64,000 nt of DNA from Pollenia angustigena. Lineage: Eukaryota > Arthropoda > Insecta > Diptera > Polleniidae. The DNA is taken from contig OV884060.1 in the NCBI GenBank assembly GCA_930367215.1, positions 179,563,253 to 179,627,252 of the forward strand, in the 5' to 3' direction. Under the pieces are notes generated by a model that saw only the letters and a list, made by a program, of their open reading frames with translations, had not been told where the DNA came from and did no database searches. Numbering within the stretch: the stretch's first letter is position 1; the number at the start of each line of letters is the position of its first letter. The position numbers were made by a program, and so were the translations under genes. Of this stretch, positions 33,368 to 44,069 are shown piece by piece.

Positions 33368-35255
33368 TATACCCTTCACCGAAGGTAAAAGGGTATAATA
33401 TATAACTTTGTCATTCCGTTTGTAATTTCTATAATATTGATCCTACACCCTATAAAGTAGATATATTCTGGGTCCTTATGAAAAGCGAAGTTCAAATCCG
33501 TCTGTCCGTCTGTCTGTTGAAATGGGGTATCTTTCTGTCAGGTATTCTTATTATAATTTTGCTATTGAAATTCAGCCAGATCGGTCCACAAATGGCTGAG
33601 ATATGAGCAAAAAACCACGACTACCTCTAATTTTTCCCAAAAATCCCTTGTGGTTGTTGTATTTTTATTACTTTTTGCTGTATAACTGGGGAACGGCAAA
33701 AGCCAAAGTTTCCAAATTAGGTACACACATTTAGGTTGCCAATACACACCATCCTACAAAATGTGGGCGGGATTGGAGAAGTGGGCGTGGTACCTCCCGT
33801 ACAAAAAAAATTAAAAATTGTATAAAAACCTAAATTTTAAGGCTGCCATATGTCCTATGGATATGACTTACATACCAAAAATTTTTAGTAGAACATATTT
33901 TACATAAGACTCGGGAAAATCGGTTCAGACACAAAAAAGTTATGGCCATTAAAATACCCATTTTCGGGAACCAAAGATCTCCCCGAGTCCAAGCTTTATA
34001 ACTAAAGTAAACGGTAAATTTATTCTTTAACACGTCGGTATATTAATCTGTCAAATCGGTTAAAAAATGGCTGAGTTATGAGCAAAAAACCACAACTACC
34101 TCTATTTTTTTAAAAAAAATCCATTGTTGTTGTTGTATTTTTATTACTTTTTGCTGTATATCTGGTGAACGGAAAAAGCCAAAGTTTCCAAATTAGGTAC
34201 ACACAATTAGGTTGTCAATACACACCATCCTACAAAATGTGGGCGGGATTGGAGAAGTGGGCGTGGTACCTCCCGTAGAAAAAATATCAAAAACTTCATA
34301 AAAACCTGAATTTGTGCACTCCTATATGACCGATGGTTACACCTTATATATCAAAAGACCGGAAATCTTTAGTAGAAAATATTTTCTGAAAATTTCGGAA
34401 AAATCGGTTCAGATGCAAAAAAGTTATGGCCAAAATAAAATTTTTTTTTATTAATATACCCATTTTCGGGAATCATAGATCTTCCCGAGTCCAAACTTTT
34501 TAAGTCAAGTAAATGGTAAATTTCTTCCTAAGCACGTCGGTATTTAAATCTTTCAAATCGGCTTAAAAATGGCTAAGTTATGATCAAAATACTGCAATCC
34601 CAAAAATTATTTTTTTATACCCTTCACCGAAGGGTATAACGCTCAATATGATTTTCGTTATCATCCTTCTATATTTTCATCTATTTAACCAAATTATTTT
34701 AACAAATCGAAACTAGGAGTTTTTGTGTTTTTTTGCTACTTAAAAACTCCCCAAAATGATAAAAGAAAACAAACACGCATACTTACATGCCACAAACTAT
34801 TTTGGTGAATATGTTTCCATATTTCAGTTCTCAACTCAAATAAGTTTTATGGTTTACAACTTTGCTATTGTGGTGAACAAAAGTAATTACAACCCTACAC
34901 AGTGAACATAAAACGGGCCATATTTCATTTTAATGATATTCAAACAACGTTCCTTCATAGTTTAGTTGTCTAGGAGGTTAAGTTAGAAACTGTGAGTTCT
35001 CTGGTTCGAATCTGGTTTTTTTAAAAGAAAATTTTTTTTTTTAATTTTTATTTTTTTATGTTCTAAAAACGATTTAAAAAAAATATTTACCAGTTTTCGC
35101 TTTTTAAATTTAATTTATAACGGAGTTTAAAGTATTATAATTATGTATGTATACATATGTAAAAATTATTTAGTTTTTGTCTAGTTGCTCTGTATTCTGC
35201 TCCCACAATGGTGAAGGGTATATAAGATTCGGCACAGCCGAATATAGCACTCTAA
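33368..35255 (+). mobile_element. INE-1/Helentron-like non-autonomous element
   Basis: Begins TATACCCTTCACC; near its right end is the complement GGTGAAGGGTATA (35210-35222), followed by a stem-loop ATTCGGC-ACA-GCCGAAT (35227-35243) and CTAA nine bases later. Sub-terminal inverted repeats plus a 3' stem-loop match the layout described for Helentron-derived INE/DINE elements. Inside are two or more diverged units of about 500 bp (for example CCCATTTTCGGGAA at 33957 and 34459). No ORF. The family call is inference from structure. Confidence 0.55.
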
Positions 35256-36279
35256 TGCCCAATTTTCAGGATAGTATTTAAATCAATATTAAGTTAATTT
35301 TCATTTTCATGGTTTTTTGAGTTTTATTTCAAAAGTCTTATTTAATTAAGATAAAAGTATGGTAGCGCTACTAAATGCAAAAAAAAAATATAAAAAAGCG
35401 TATCTATTTACAAGGTGGTCTGAAAAAACAGCTGACTGTTAATGCTTTGCCTGTTGTTGTTGTATTGTTGTGATATTGAGGCCACCTTGCTAAAATATTT
35501 CAATGGAAACTTAAGTTGAAATTAAGTGTACCACATCGGTGACTTAAGTTTCACTTAAGTTTTTAGTGAAGAAGAGAATTTTGTATTTAAAACGATTTTA
35601 AAAATAAATGTGTTTAAATATCAATCCTGAAAATTGGCGTTAACTTGTTTAAAGTAAACAGGTATTAAAAAATGTATTCCAAACGGCATTGGAGAAGACT
35701 TTTATTATAAGACTTTTGAATAATATAATTTATTCCAAAGAATGAATTATTTAATTCATTCGCAGGATACATTAAAATAATTTATTACAATCCTAGGACA
35801 TGGTCTGTGTTAAGAATAATGAATTCTGGAATCAAATATCATACAAGATATGTATTACTTTCTCGATTCCTATTAATTCCATTTTCCCGCTGGGAAAGTA
35901 CCAGAAAACGAAAAAGAGTTACCGAGTTAATCATAGTGGCACATTTTTGGGGAAATTTTTTCATTTATTTATATTAGCATTATTTTAACGATATTAATGC
36001 TCTATTATTATCAAACTTGCTTTTATTTATGCGCGTTTTTAAAAAATTAATAATTCTTTATTAAGTTAAAACTTCAATAACAATTTGACAACAATCCAGT
36101 AAATGTGAATTAAATTCTTAACAGGGTATCATTGCTTATCGTTTTGACATTTAGTGGCATGCAAGTGCCAAATTTCCACTCGCATGCAATTTTTGCTGCC
36201 ACTGGAGCTGCCATTGCGAAAAATGTGAGTGTATTAGTAAAAAAAGTGTGAGTGTTTGAGTTTTTCGAACTGGCAGTGG
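35256..36279. other. AT-rich spacer with MITE remnants
   Basis: Contains a 79-bp CAAGGTGGTC...GGCCACCTTG unit (35411-35489). The part from about 35880 to 36215 recurs in inverted form at 44080-44240 and 44825-45000. No gene seen. Confidence 0.55.
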
Positions 36280-36602
36280 CAAGGCGAATTTAACAAGGTA
36301 AGTGCAACTCTACAACTACAAAAAGCCCCATGTATTTTTTTGCAATTTAATAGGCGGCTGTCAAAAATACCGACAAGGCAAAAATTGATTGAAAAACAAA
36401 ATAAAAATTCTGTTTGGGTAATAAAAGGGATTATTAAAGTCACTTTAATTATTCGCAGTTTTTCTAAGAAAATTTGTCGGTTATTTTGGCGCAAAACAAA
36501 AACAAAATTATGTTTTGACGTTTCCCTATTTTTTTTTAATTCGCCGTGGAGACAGCTGATGAACGGCTGACGAGTTGAGTTTACCTTGTTGAATTGGCCT
36601 TG
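36280..36602. mobile_element. hAT-type MITE, CAAGGCGAATT family, exact 8-bp TSD
   Basis: 323 bp, ends CAAGGCGAATTTAACAAGGT and ACCTTGTTGAATTGGCCTTG. The target copy GGCAGTGG is present on both sides (36272-36279, 36603-36610). ORFs within are incidental. Confidence 0.85.
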
Positions 36603-37138
36603 GGCAGTGGCATGTGTAAATGCTAGGTTAACAACAATTTACAGAATAACATAATCGTTAGTGCAAACAACAAAACATGTTGACAATTATAACAGCTGTT
36701 GTTATTGTTAAGGCCCAAATACAGTTGTCAAATGCTTGTCCAGCCGGCGAATTCATCGTGTACGTGTGCTTGACGTAATATTCGCCGTAATATCTAAATT
36801 TTTTGATTTTCCATCCAGCATCGTCGGTGTGACACATACAAACATATTTTCACTAATAATACCACAATGCTTGATGAGTATTTTGATCAATGTATTTGGG
36901 CCTTTAAAAGTTACAGAATCCCACTACAGAAAAGTAATTTTTGCATTTCTTTGCTGTGCATTCGATTTTGATGTCAAAATGTACTCTGGCAGCACTTTAT
37001 TTTGCTAGTCTTGCATTAATCATATGGTGAATAGCGATTACCGATTAATCGTATGAATTAATATAGAGCATAATTTTCTTTTCTCTAGTTTACAAATTGC
37101 AACAAATGTTATTTTGAATTACTAAAGAATATCCTATA

Positions 37139-39282
37139 ATGGAATCTTGTGTATTATGTCTAGAAATAAATAAAGACATTTTGGATTGCATAAAGGCGAA
37201 CTCAGCACGATGGGAAGAGTTGGACATAGCAAACACGATAGAAAAACATTTTTGGTCAATGGTATTAATAAATAATTTCTTGCTGTTGTTTTTTTATTTT
37301 CGTTTCATATTTAATTGTTTCCTCTTTCTAAAACTGCCTATAGAAAACAATACAACCCAGTTCCTGGATATGTTTATCATGCTGGCATGAGGTAGACGAT
37401 TTTCACAAATTCTATTTGCGCATTGATGAGGCTCACAAGGATTTTGGCAAAATAAAACTTGAAGATGAAGAGTCGGCAGCAGCAATATGTAAAGAGGAAT
37501 TGCCTTCGGATAAGGATAACATGACATTTTGTTTTATGGAACCAGAAATACTTATTGATCAAACTAAACCACAGGATTTGGCAGAACCAGAAATACTGAT
37601 GGATCAGCCATCCATAGAGCCGAATAACGAAACTCCAATATCAGAGCATTTAGATGAAAGAGATTTAGGTGATATGCCTTTAAAGGAAGCCGGCAAAAGT
37701 TTAAGATTACAAAATGATATGGCAAGAAAAGATCCTTTAGAAAAATCGAAAAAATCCACTGCCAATAAATATAAGAGGAGAAAATATTCTAAAGCAATAG
37801 CAAGTGCAGAAGAAATTGAGCTGGAAGATTCAAAGGTAAAAGATGAACCCGTGGAATTAAATTATAATAACGATTCAGATCGTGTTACTGATAATGACAA
37901 TGGTGCAACAGATGCCAACTATCAGCCAGATAAAAATTCCTCCTTAGAAACTGTGGAAAGTAAAAGGCGCAAGGCTTATAGTAAACATCGCACTAATCGC
38001 AAAGAGAACGATCAATTTATAGCGGAGCACTTTAAGCAAATGTTTTGCGATCTTTGCCAAGTGCCATTTGATGACTTTCCTGCCATGCAAAAACACTTTG
38101 TCGAGAATCACCAACAACGTGGCTATGTTGTTTGCTGTAAAAGAAAATTTTTCGATCGCACACGTTTGGTTGACCATCTCCACTGCCATTTGAATCCCGA
38201 TCATTTCAAATGCAACGAATGTGGCAAAGCCATGTCCGACCGCAATAATTTTGACAGTCATATGATCCGTGTACATAGAGCGAATGAGGTTGTAAAACAA
38301 CATTGTTGTGATGTGTGTGGCAAGTCCTTTACGGAAGCCTATATGTTAAAAATTCATAAATTAACACATTTGCCTGAAGAGGAGAAAAAGTTCCCTTGCA
38401 GCGACTGTGGTAAAAAGTAAGTTTTGTAAAATTTTAATTAAAAGCCAAATAATTAAGTCCTTAATTAAAACTTTGTTGTAGTTACGGCAGTCCTTACGTA
38501 CTTAACCGTCACCGGCAAGCCGTACACCTTAAACGATTTGTCAAAATCTGCTACATATGCGGCAAAGCCATAAATTCGAGTGCGGAATTTAAATTACACA
38601 TGAATAAGCACGAAGGTATACCGTTGCCCATTGTCAATTGTGATGTCTGTGGTTTACGTTTGACGAGTGAACGAGGTCTTAAACTTCATAAAGAATCACA
38701 ACATCCGGTTGGTGGAAAACAAGAACATCACTGTACCATCTGTTCTAAAATATCACCAACTCTAAAGGCTTTAAAAAAACACATGAATAAGCACGAAGAC
38801 ATACCGTTGCCCGTTGTCAATTGTGATGTCTGTGGTTTACGTTTGACGAGTAAACGAGGCCTTAAACTTCATAAAGAATCACAGCATCCGGTGGGTGGAA
38901 AACAAGAACATCACTGTCCCATCTGTCCTAAAATATCACCCACTCTAAAGGCTCTTAGGAAACATATCGATACAATGCATAAAAAGGGTTACGATCGCAA
39001 GTGCAGCTTTTGTGAAAAAGCTTTTAAGAGACCGGAAGGTTTAAGGGTAAGTAAAACGAAATGCATGTACATATTTTCATGTTAAACTAATTTTAAAACG
39101 TTTTATTTAAGGAGCATGTGGCATCACAACATACAGGCACGGCATTATACACCTGCCCTTGGTGCCCGCAAACTTTCAATTCTAATGGCAATATGCATTC
39201 CCATCGCAAAAAAATGCATCCTAAAGAATGGTTGGAATCAAAACTACAAAAGTATTCTGGAAATATACCACCAGAAATTTAA
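37139..39282 (+). CDS. ZAD-C2H2 zinc-finger protein, paralogue A
   Basis: Four exons: 37139-37261, 37344-38416, 38482-39046, 39112-39282; all introns GT/AG and frames agree, giving 643 aa. Exons 1-2 form a ZAD dimerisation domain (C4, C7 ... C51, C54, then FHKFYLRI). Residues about 70-265 are an acidic/lysine-rich linker with repeated [12 protein letters not shown] motifs and a basic patch ([14 protein letters not shown]). About a dozen C2H2 fingers follow from about 274 to the end. Such proteins are nuclear DNA-binding regulators in arthropods. Compared with paralogue B there is a 183-bp in-frame duplication in exon 3 (units start at 38600 and 38783) adding two fingers. AATAAA at 39290-39295. 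No orthologue name can be given. Confidence 0.9.
38600..38965 (+). repeat. 183-bp tandem duplication inside exon 3
   Basis: Two adjacent units, 38600-38782 and 38783-38965, each coding for 61 residues with two C2H2 fingers ([11 protein letters not shown] and HHC.IC.KISPT). They differ at a few bases only. Paralogue B has one unit. Confidence 0.9.
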
Positions 39283-39289
39283 GTATGTA

Positions 39290-39295
39290 AATAAA
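39290..39295 (+). promoter_or_regulatory. Polyadenylation signal of paralogue A
   Basis: AATAAA eight bases after the stop codon; unusually close, so a very short 3' UTR is implied. Confidence 0.55.
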
Positions 39296-39299
39296 GAAG

Positions 39300-39695
39300 A
39301 AACAAAAAACAAAAGAAACAAAAATTGTATTTATTTGATTTGTAGTTAGGTATTTTGTTTAATTAAAAAAAAATGTCGCTAAAATAGGCAAAACCTCTTT
39401 AAAGTATGGATTTGATAATGAAAAACTAACACATTTGTGCTGCATTGGGGATTTAAAAAAAAAATTAGGATTTTTTGGGGAAATACACGGAAAGAATTAT
39501 TTACTAAAGCACCACAAAATATTGCTTGAACTAAGAATATTTTGCACCATTATCGTCCAAGCCAAAATTTTCTTATTTTAAATTTATGTGTTGCTTGGTT
39601 TATGCAAAAAGTTTTGACTCAAAGCGAACTATATTTAAATACAGCTAAAAAAAAATTAAGTATTCGTTGCTTATGGCTAATTCCAACAATTCAAT
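39300..39695. other. AT-rich spacer
   Basis: No gene or repeat structure seen. Confidence 0.5.
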
Positions 39696-39941
39696 CACAA
39701 AGTATACAGAGATGAAAAAAGTGACGTATGAAAAATGCCTAAATCATTTGCGAGGGCAGCTTTCGAAGAAAGAGAAAGAAAACGTTTTTTGTTATTGAAG
39801 TGACAATGCGTAAAAACAGGCCGCTACTATCTACACAAATTGCATAACCAAAACAAAAAACGCAAAAAGGGCAGCTTTCGAAGAAAAAGACAGAAAAAAA
39901 CACAATATTTTCTGTCTCGTGACGCCTCTGTATACTCTGTG
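39696..39941. mobile_element. hAT-type MITE, CACARAGTATACAGAG family, copy 1
   Basis: 246 bp with inverted ends CACAAAGTATACAGAG / CTCTGTATACTCTGTG and an exact 8-bp target copy AATTCAAT on each side (39688-39695, 39942-39949). Confidence 0.9.
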
Positions 39942-39962
39942 AATTCAATTTAAACTCAGTAC

Positions 39963-40199
39963 CAAGGTATATTTATAGCAGGTAGCCGCGAGATTACAAC
40001 AATTGTACAATAAAACAAACAACAGGGCTTTTTATTGTTGTTTTGTGATACGAACTGTCAAATAGCAAAGCGGTTGAAAAGAGACAAAAAACTTTGTTTA
40101 CTTGTTTACTATACAACATTTGACAGTTTGTATCGCAAAACAAGCAAATAAAAAATAACCAGCTGGCTTTCCGAGACTACCTGCTATAAATATACCTTG
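39963..40199. mobile_element. hAT-type MITE, CAAGGTATATTTATAGCAGG ends
   Basis: 237 bp. Inverted ends of about 22 bp and an exact 8-bp target copy CTCAGTAC (39955-39962, 40200-40207). CAAGG...CCTTG termini relate it to the CAAGGCGAATT family. Confidence 0.9.
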
Positions 40200-40210
40200 C
40201 TCAGTACAAG

Positions 40211-40341
40211 CACAAAGCATACAGAGATGAAAAAAGTGGCGTATGAAAATTGTCCAAATCATTTGCGAGGGCAGCTTTAGAAGAAAGAGACGGAAAAAAA
40301 CGCAAAATCTTCCGTCTCGTGACGTCTCTGTATGCTCTGTG
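40211..40341. mobile_element. CACARAG-family MITE, copy 2 (short)
   Basis: 131 bp, same ends as 39696-39941 but with an internal deletion. The next MITE is inserted at its right edge. Confidence 0.75.
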
Positions 40342-40778
40342 CAAGGCGAATTTATAAAGGTGACCGCATCATGAGATAGAGTTATGCTAGCTATCCCTTT
40401 TTATTGAAAAATACTATGTATTTTGTTTTTGTAAAAAGTTAGAGTGAATGTCAAAAATATTTGTTGGAAATAAAAAAAAGGAAATTTTTTTGTTAATAAA
40501 ATATACACAATTGCTTTAGAAAGTCCTCAATTGCAAATTAATTGTGGCTCCACTTATTCTTTACGCATTTTTGATTTCTTATGTTTATATTTAATATTCA
40601 CTTTTTTTATTTAATAAAATTAAAATAAGTTTTTTTCAACTATTAAAATGTTTATTGAATTTTAAATTTGAATTAATTTTTTCATAAAATGTAAACAAAG
40701 CTTGACATTCAGTATACACACAAAAAAATAAACAATAAACAGATGAGTCGAAAATGTCACCTTTATGAATTCGCCTTG
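40342..40778. mobile_element. CAAGGCGAATT-family MITE, unoccupied copy
   Basis: 437 bp, ends CAAGGCGAATTTATAAAGGT and ACCTTTATGAATTCGCCTTG. Flanked by GCTCTGTG and ACTCTGTG, an 8-bp target copy with one change. It serves as the empty-site reference for both insertions in the next copy. Confidence 0.82.
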
Positions 40779-40888
40779 ACTCTGTGGTACAAGGCGAATT
40801 TATAAAGGTGACCGCATCATGAGATAGAGTTGTGCTAGCTATCCCTTTTTATTGAAAAATACTATGTATTTTGTTTTTGTAAAAGTTA

Positions 40889-41639
40889 AGGCTCAGTTAG
40901 GCGAACGTTGCTGTACCGTATCTGTACTGTATCCATCAGCTGTTCGCTTTTTGTTATATGAAAACCAATACAAAAGCTTACCGAAATGCAATGTACCGTA
41001 GTTGCAACGTACCAATCTGTATAAAATAGAATTTCATGCCGTTGTTACGTGACATTTGTAAGACAGTGATGGGCGGCTTGTATGTTACATTGAATGCGGG
41101 TAATTTTATCTTTTTTTTGGTACTTTTTTCAGTATATCTATAGAATTGCGACAAAACAACTTACAATACCACATAATTCATAATATACAAATATACATAT
41201 GTTTAGATGTTTAAAATAAACAAATGCATATACACATACAATGGAAATGTGAAACATATAAAAGACTTTAAATGGTATCAAAACCTTGTTTGTTGTATGC
41301 ACATTTACAATATATGTTTGCTAAAAATTTATATATGCTAAAATACAAATTTATTTATTGTAAATCTTTAATATAAATATTAAATTATTAACATTTTTTA
41401 CATACACAAAATACTTTTTTAATACCATTTAAATCACGTGGTACCTTTTCTGCACAACGGTCACCATTTAAACATTTTTGATTCCCATCACTGTGTGTTT
41501 TGTTTTATGTATACTATTGCTTTTTGTTTATGTATGGGAAAACATATGACACGTTTTTAAACGTTCTATAAGCGCAGCAACGTGCTTACAGTACGGTGCG
41601 GTACATTACGGGTACAGCAACGTTCGCCTAACTGAGACT
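40889..41639. mobile_element. Nested MITE 1, TTA target (PIF/Harbinger-like)
   Basis: 751 bp. Ends AGGCTCAGTTAGGCGAACGT and the complement with one change, about 29 bp of inverted repeat. TTA at 40886-40888 and 41640-41642. The uninterrupted site is seen in the sister copy at about 40440. Confidence 0.88.
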
Positions 41640-41962
41640 TTAGAGTGAATGTCAAAATAATTTGTTGAAAATACAAAAAAAGAAATTTTTTTGTTAATAA
41701 AATACACACAATTGCTTAAGAAACTCCTCAATTGCAAATTAATTGTGGCTCCATTTATTCTTTACGCATTTTTAATTTCTTTTGTTTATATTTTTTAACT
41801 TTTTTTTGTTTTGTACAATTAAGTTTTTTTTTCAACTATTTAAATTTTTATTGAATTTTAAATTTGAATTAATTTTATCACAAAATGTAAACAAAACTTG
41901 ACATTCAGTATACACACAAAAAAAATAAACAATAAACAGATGACTGGAAAATGTCACCTTTA

Positions 41963-42341
41963 AGGTGCTATCAGACGGGATGTATTTTACATATGTACTG
42001 TCACTTTTCTTTCCCATATGTAATTTCGCATGCATGTCAAAATTTCCATTTTACATACGATTCATAATTTTTGCTATCACACCTGCTTATGTTTTTCCTT
42101 ATGACATAACCTATAAATGTAAACAAAAACTGACTCTTGTTTACGTTTCAAAACAAACCAGCTGTTTTGTTTATGTTTGCCACAGTAAAATAGAGCGTGT
42201 TCTAATCGAAAAATTTACATATGTATTTCCACATGTATTTTACACATGCAAAGTTTCATATGTATCACACGATGTGTACAACTTTTACAGATGGAAAATT
42301 TGACAGTACATATGTAAAATACATCCCGTCTGATAGCACCT
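41963..42341. mobile_element. Nested MITE 2, perfect 41-bp inverted ends, TTA target
   Basis: 379 bp. Arms 41963-42003 and 42301-42341 are exact complements, beginning AGGTGCTATCAGACGGGATG. TTA at 41960-41962 and 42342-42344. The empty site is present in the sister copy (CACCTTTATGAATTC near 40760). Confidence 0.92.
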
Positions 42342-42370
42342 TTATGAATTCGCCTTGCCACAGTACCACA

Positions 42371-42602
42371 GAGGCGTCACGAGACAGAAAATATTGTGTT
42401 TTTTTCTGTCTTTTTCTTCGAAAGCTGCCCTTTTTGCGTTTTTTGTTTTGATTATGCAATTTGTGTAGATAGTAGCGGCCTGTTTTTACGCATTGTCACT
42501 TCACTAACAAAAAACGTTTTCTTTCTCTTTCTTCGAAAGCTGCCCTCGCAAATGATTTAGGCACTTTTCATACGTCACTTTTTTAATCTCTGTATACTTT
42601 GT
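42371..42602. mobile_element. CACARAG-family MITE, inverted copy
   Basis: Reverse orientation relative to 39696-39941; the left terminus is damaged (the start reads CACAGAGGCGTCACGAGAC without the TATACAGAG piece). Ends CTCTGTATACTTTGTG. Confidence 0.75.
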
Positions 42603-42643
42603 GCTCAGTACTACAACAATGAAACAATAAAAAAAAACAACAG

Positions 42644-42950
42644 GGGGGTTACCGCGTATTTCGATCCGAAAGAAATCATTTACGGATTCGAACAATTCGT
42701 ACTGTGTATTACGATTTTCGTAATCGTTAGAAACGATGACAGAGGTTGTATTTTTTAAAAAATGAGAATTTTGATGAACAATTTTTGTTTGTAATAGAGA
42801 GTGGCTTCTAAGAAAGTGATTTTTTGTTTTCAATAAAGTATGAAAAACGTCCGTTTATTCGAAACAAATATTACGAAAATCGTAATACACAGTACAAATT
42901 GTTCGAATCCGTAAATGATTTCTTTCGAATCGAAATACGCGGTAACCCCC
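42644..42950. mobile_element. MITE with about 80-bp inverted ends, CAG target
   Basis: 307 bp. Ends GGGGGTTACCGCGTATTTCG and its complement, with only a few mismatches over about 80 bp. CAG on both sides (42641-42643, 42951-42953), a target of the CWG type known for PIF/Harbinger elements. Confidence 0.85.
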
Positions 42951-43188
42951 CAGGCATTTTGTTGCTAGAATTGAGACGGCAAGTGTCAAAATGCCTTATA
43001 AAAAAAAGTAAATAAACAAAAAAAATGACGACAAACGTCACACACGAAGAAAATCGCTGCAAACAGCTGTGCTTGTGAGGTCACTTTATTAGTACATTCT
43101 GGTTGTTCCTATAATTTTATTTTTATTTGACATGAAAAACTAACTTACAAAATACGAAGAAAAGCCTGAATTTTAAAAACTTATAGCA

Positions 43189-43413
43189 CAAGGCGAATTT
43201 ATTACAGGTGGTCTTAAAAGCCCTGCTGATATTAGCTAAAATCACTGTTGGATGTCAAAATTTTGTTTATTCTCTTTTATTATCTTTGTTTCTGTTTTGT
43301 TTTTTTTCTGTTTTTGACATTGTACAATGATTTTACAAAAACAAATTGCTTGTGGTTTTTGTACGAGTTGTACTTGTTGTAGTACCGAGATTACCTGGAA
43401 TGAATTCGCCTTG
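43189..43413. mobile_element. CAAGGCGAATT-family MITE, third form
   Basis: 225 bp, ends CAAGGCGAATTTATTACAGG and CCTGGAATGAATTCGCCTTG. No convincing target duplication. Confidence 0.7.
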
Positions 43414-43499
43414 GGATTTTCTGTGTTAAGAAAGGAAATTGGTTACTTTAGAAAATAAACTTATTTCCGTATAAAAAATATAAGTTTAATTTTTCTATA

Positions 43500-44069
43500 T
43501 GAGATAAATAAGATAACTAAGAGATAAGATTTTGAAACGTGTTTGGCGATAGGATTTCCCATTTGGCGACTGGCGACTTTTATGGCGATTTCTGATATAA
43601 CTGGCGATTAACTTGGCTATTTTTACCATTTATATTATTTTGGCGATTTTGTTTAACAACATGTCATTTTTTGTTATCATTACTAATATGAAAAAACATA
43701 TTAAGTGCATTTTATATTCAGTCACTATTTAATTCTAATAGTATGTAGGTATGTAGGTGAGGCTGAAGTGTACGATTTTATAGACTCGTGTACTTAATTT
43801 AAGATTTTAACTGAATACATATACGATCTCCATTTTATGTTATTAAAAAAAAAAATTACAGAAACAAAACAAAATTTACTTCGGCGACTTTTTTATATTT
43901 TTTCTCAGTTTTTGGCGGTTTTTGACTGAAAAATTATAATAGCGTTTTTTGTATGCAAAATTTAATTTAAAAAAAAAGAAAATTTTACAAAGAACTGAAC
44001 AAAATCGACGTTTGGAGATTTCTGACATCCGGTTTGGCGATGAAGCTCAAAAAAAATCTAACAACCCTG
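43500..44069. repeat. TGGCGA-rich repeat ending in ACAACCCTG
   Basis: Repeated TGGCGATTT/TGGCGACT phrases and a right end matching the end of the 46322-47657 element. Left end not found. Confidence 0.5.

Larger units (their letters stand above)
40790..42357. mobile_element. CAAGGCGAATT-family MITE carrying two nested MITEs
   Basis: Same family as 40342-40778 and co-linear with it once 40889-41639 and 41963-42341 are removed. No clear target duplication at the outer ends. Confidence 0.8.

Noticed and set aside
38600..38965. Tandem repeat as a possible satellite or CRISPR-like array
   Set aside because: Only two units, in frame, coding for zinc fingers; no spacers.
40790..42357. 8-bp target duplication for the outer nested MITE
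   Set aside because: CTGTGGTA on the left and CCACAGTA on the right do not match; the site lies in another MITE's damaged end.
43414..44069. Possible second env-like or host gene
   Set aside because: No ORF over 60 aa with any domain; TGGCGA phrases are repeats.
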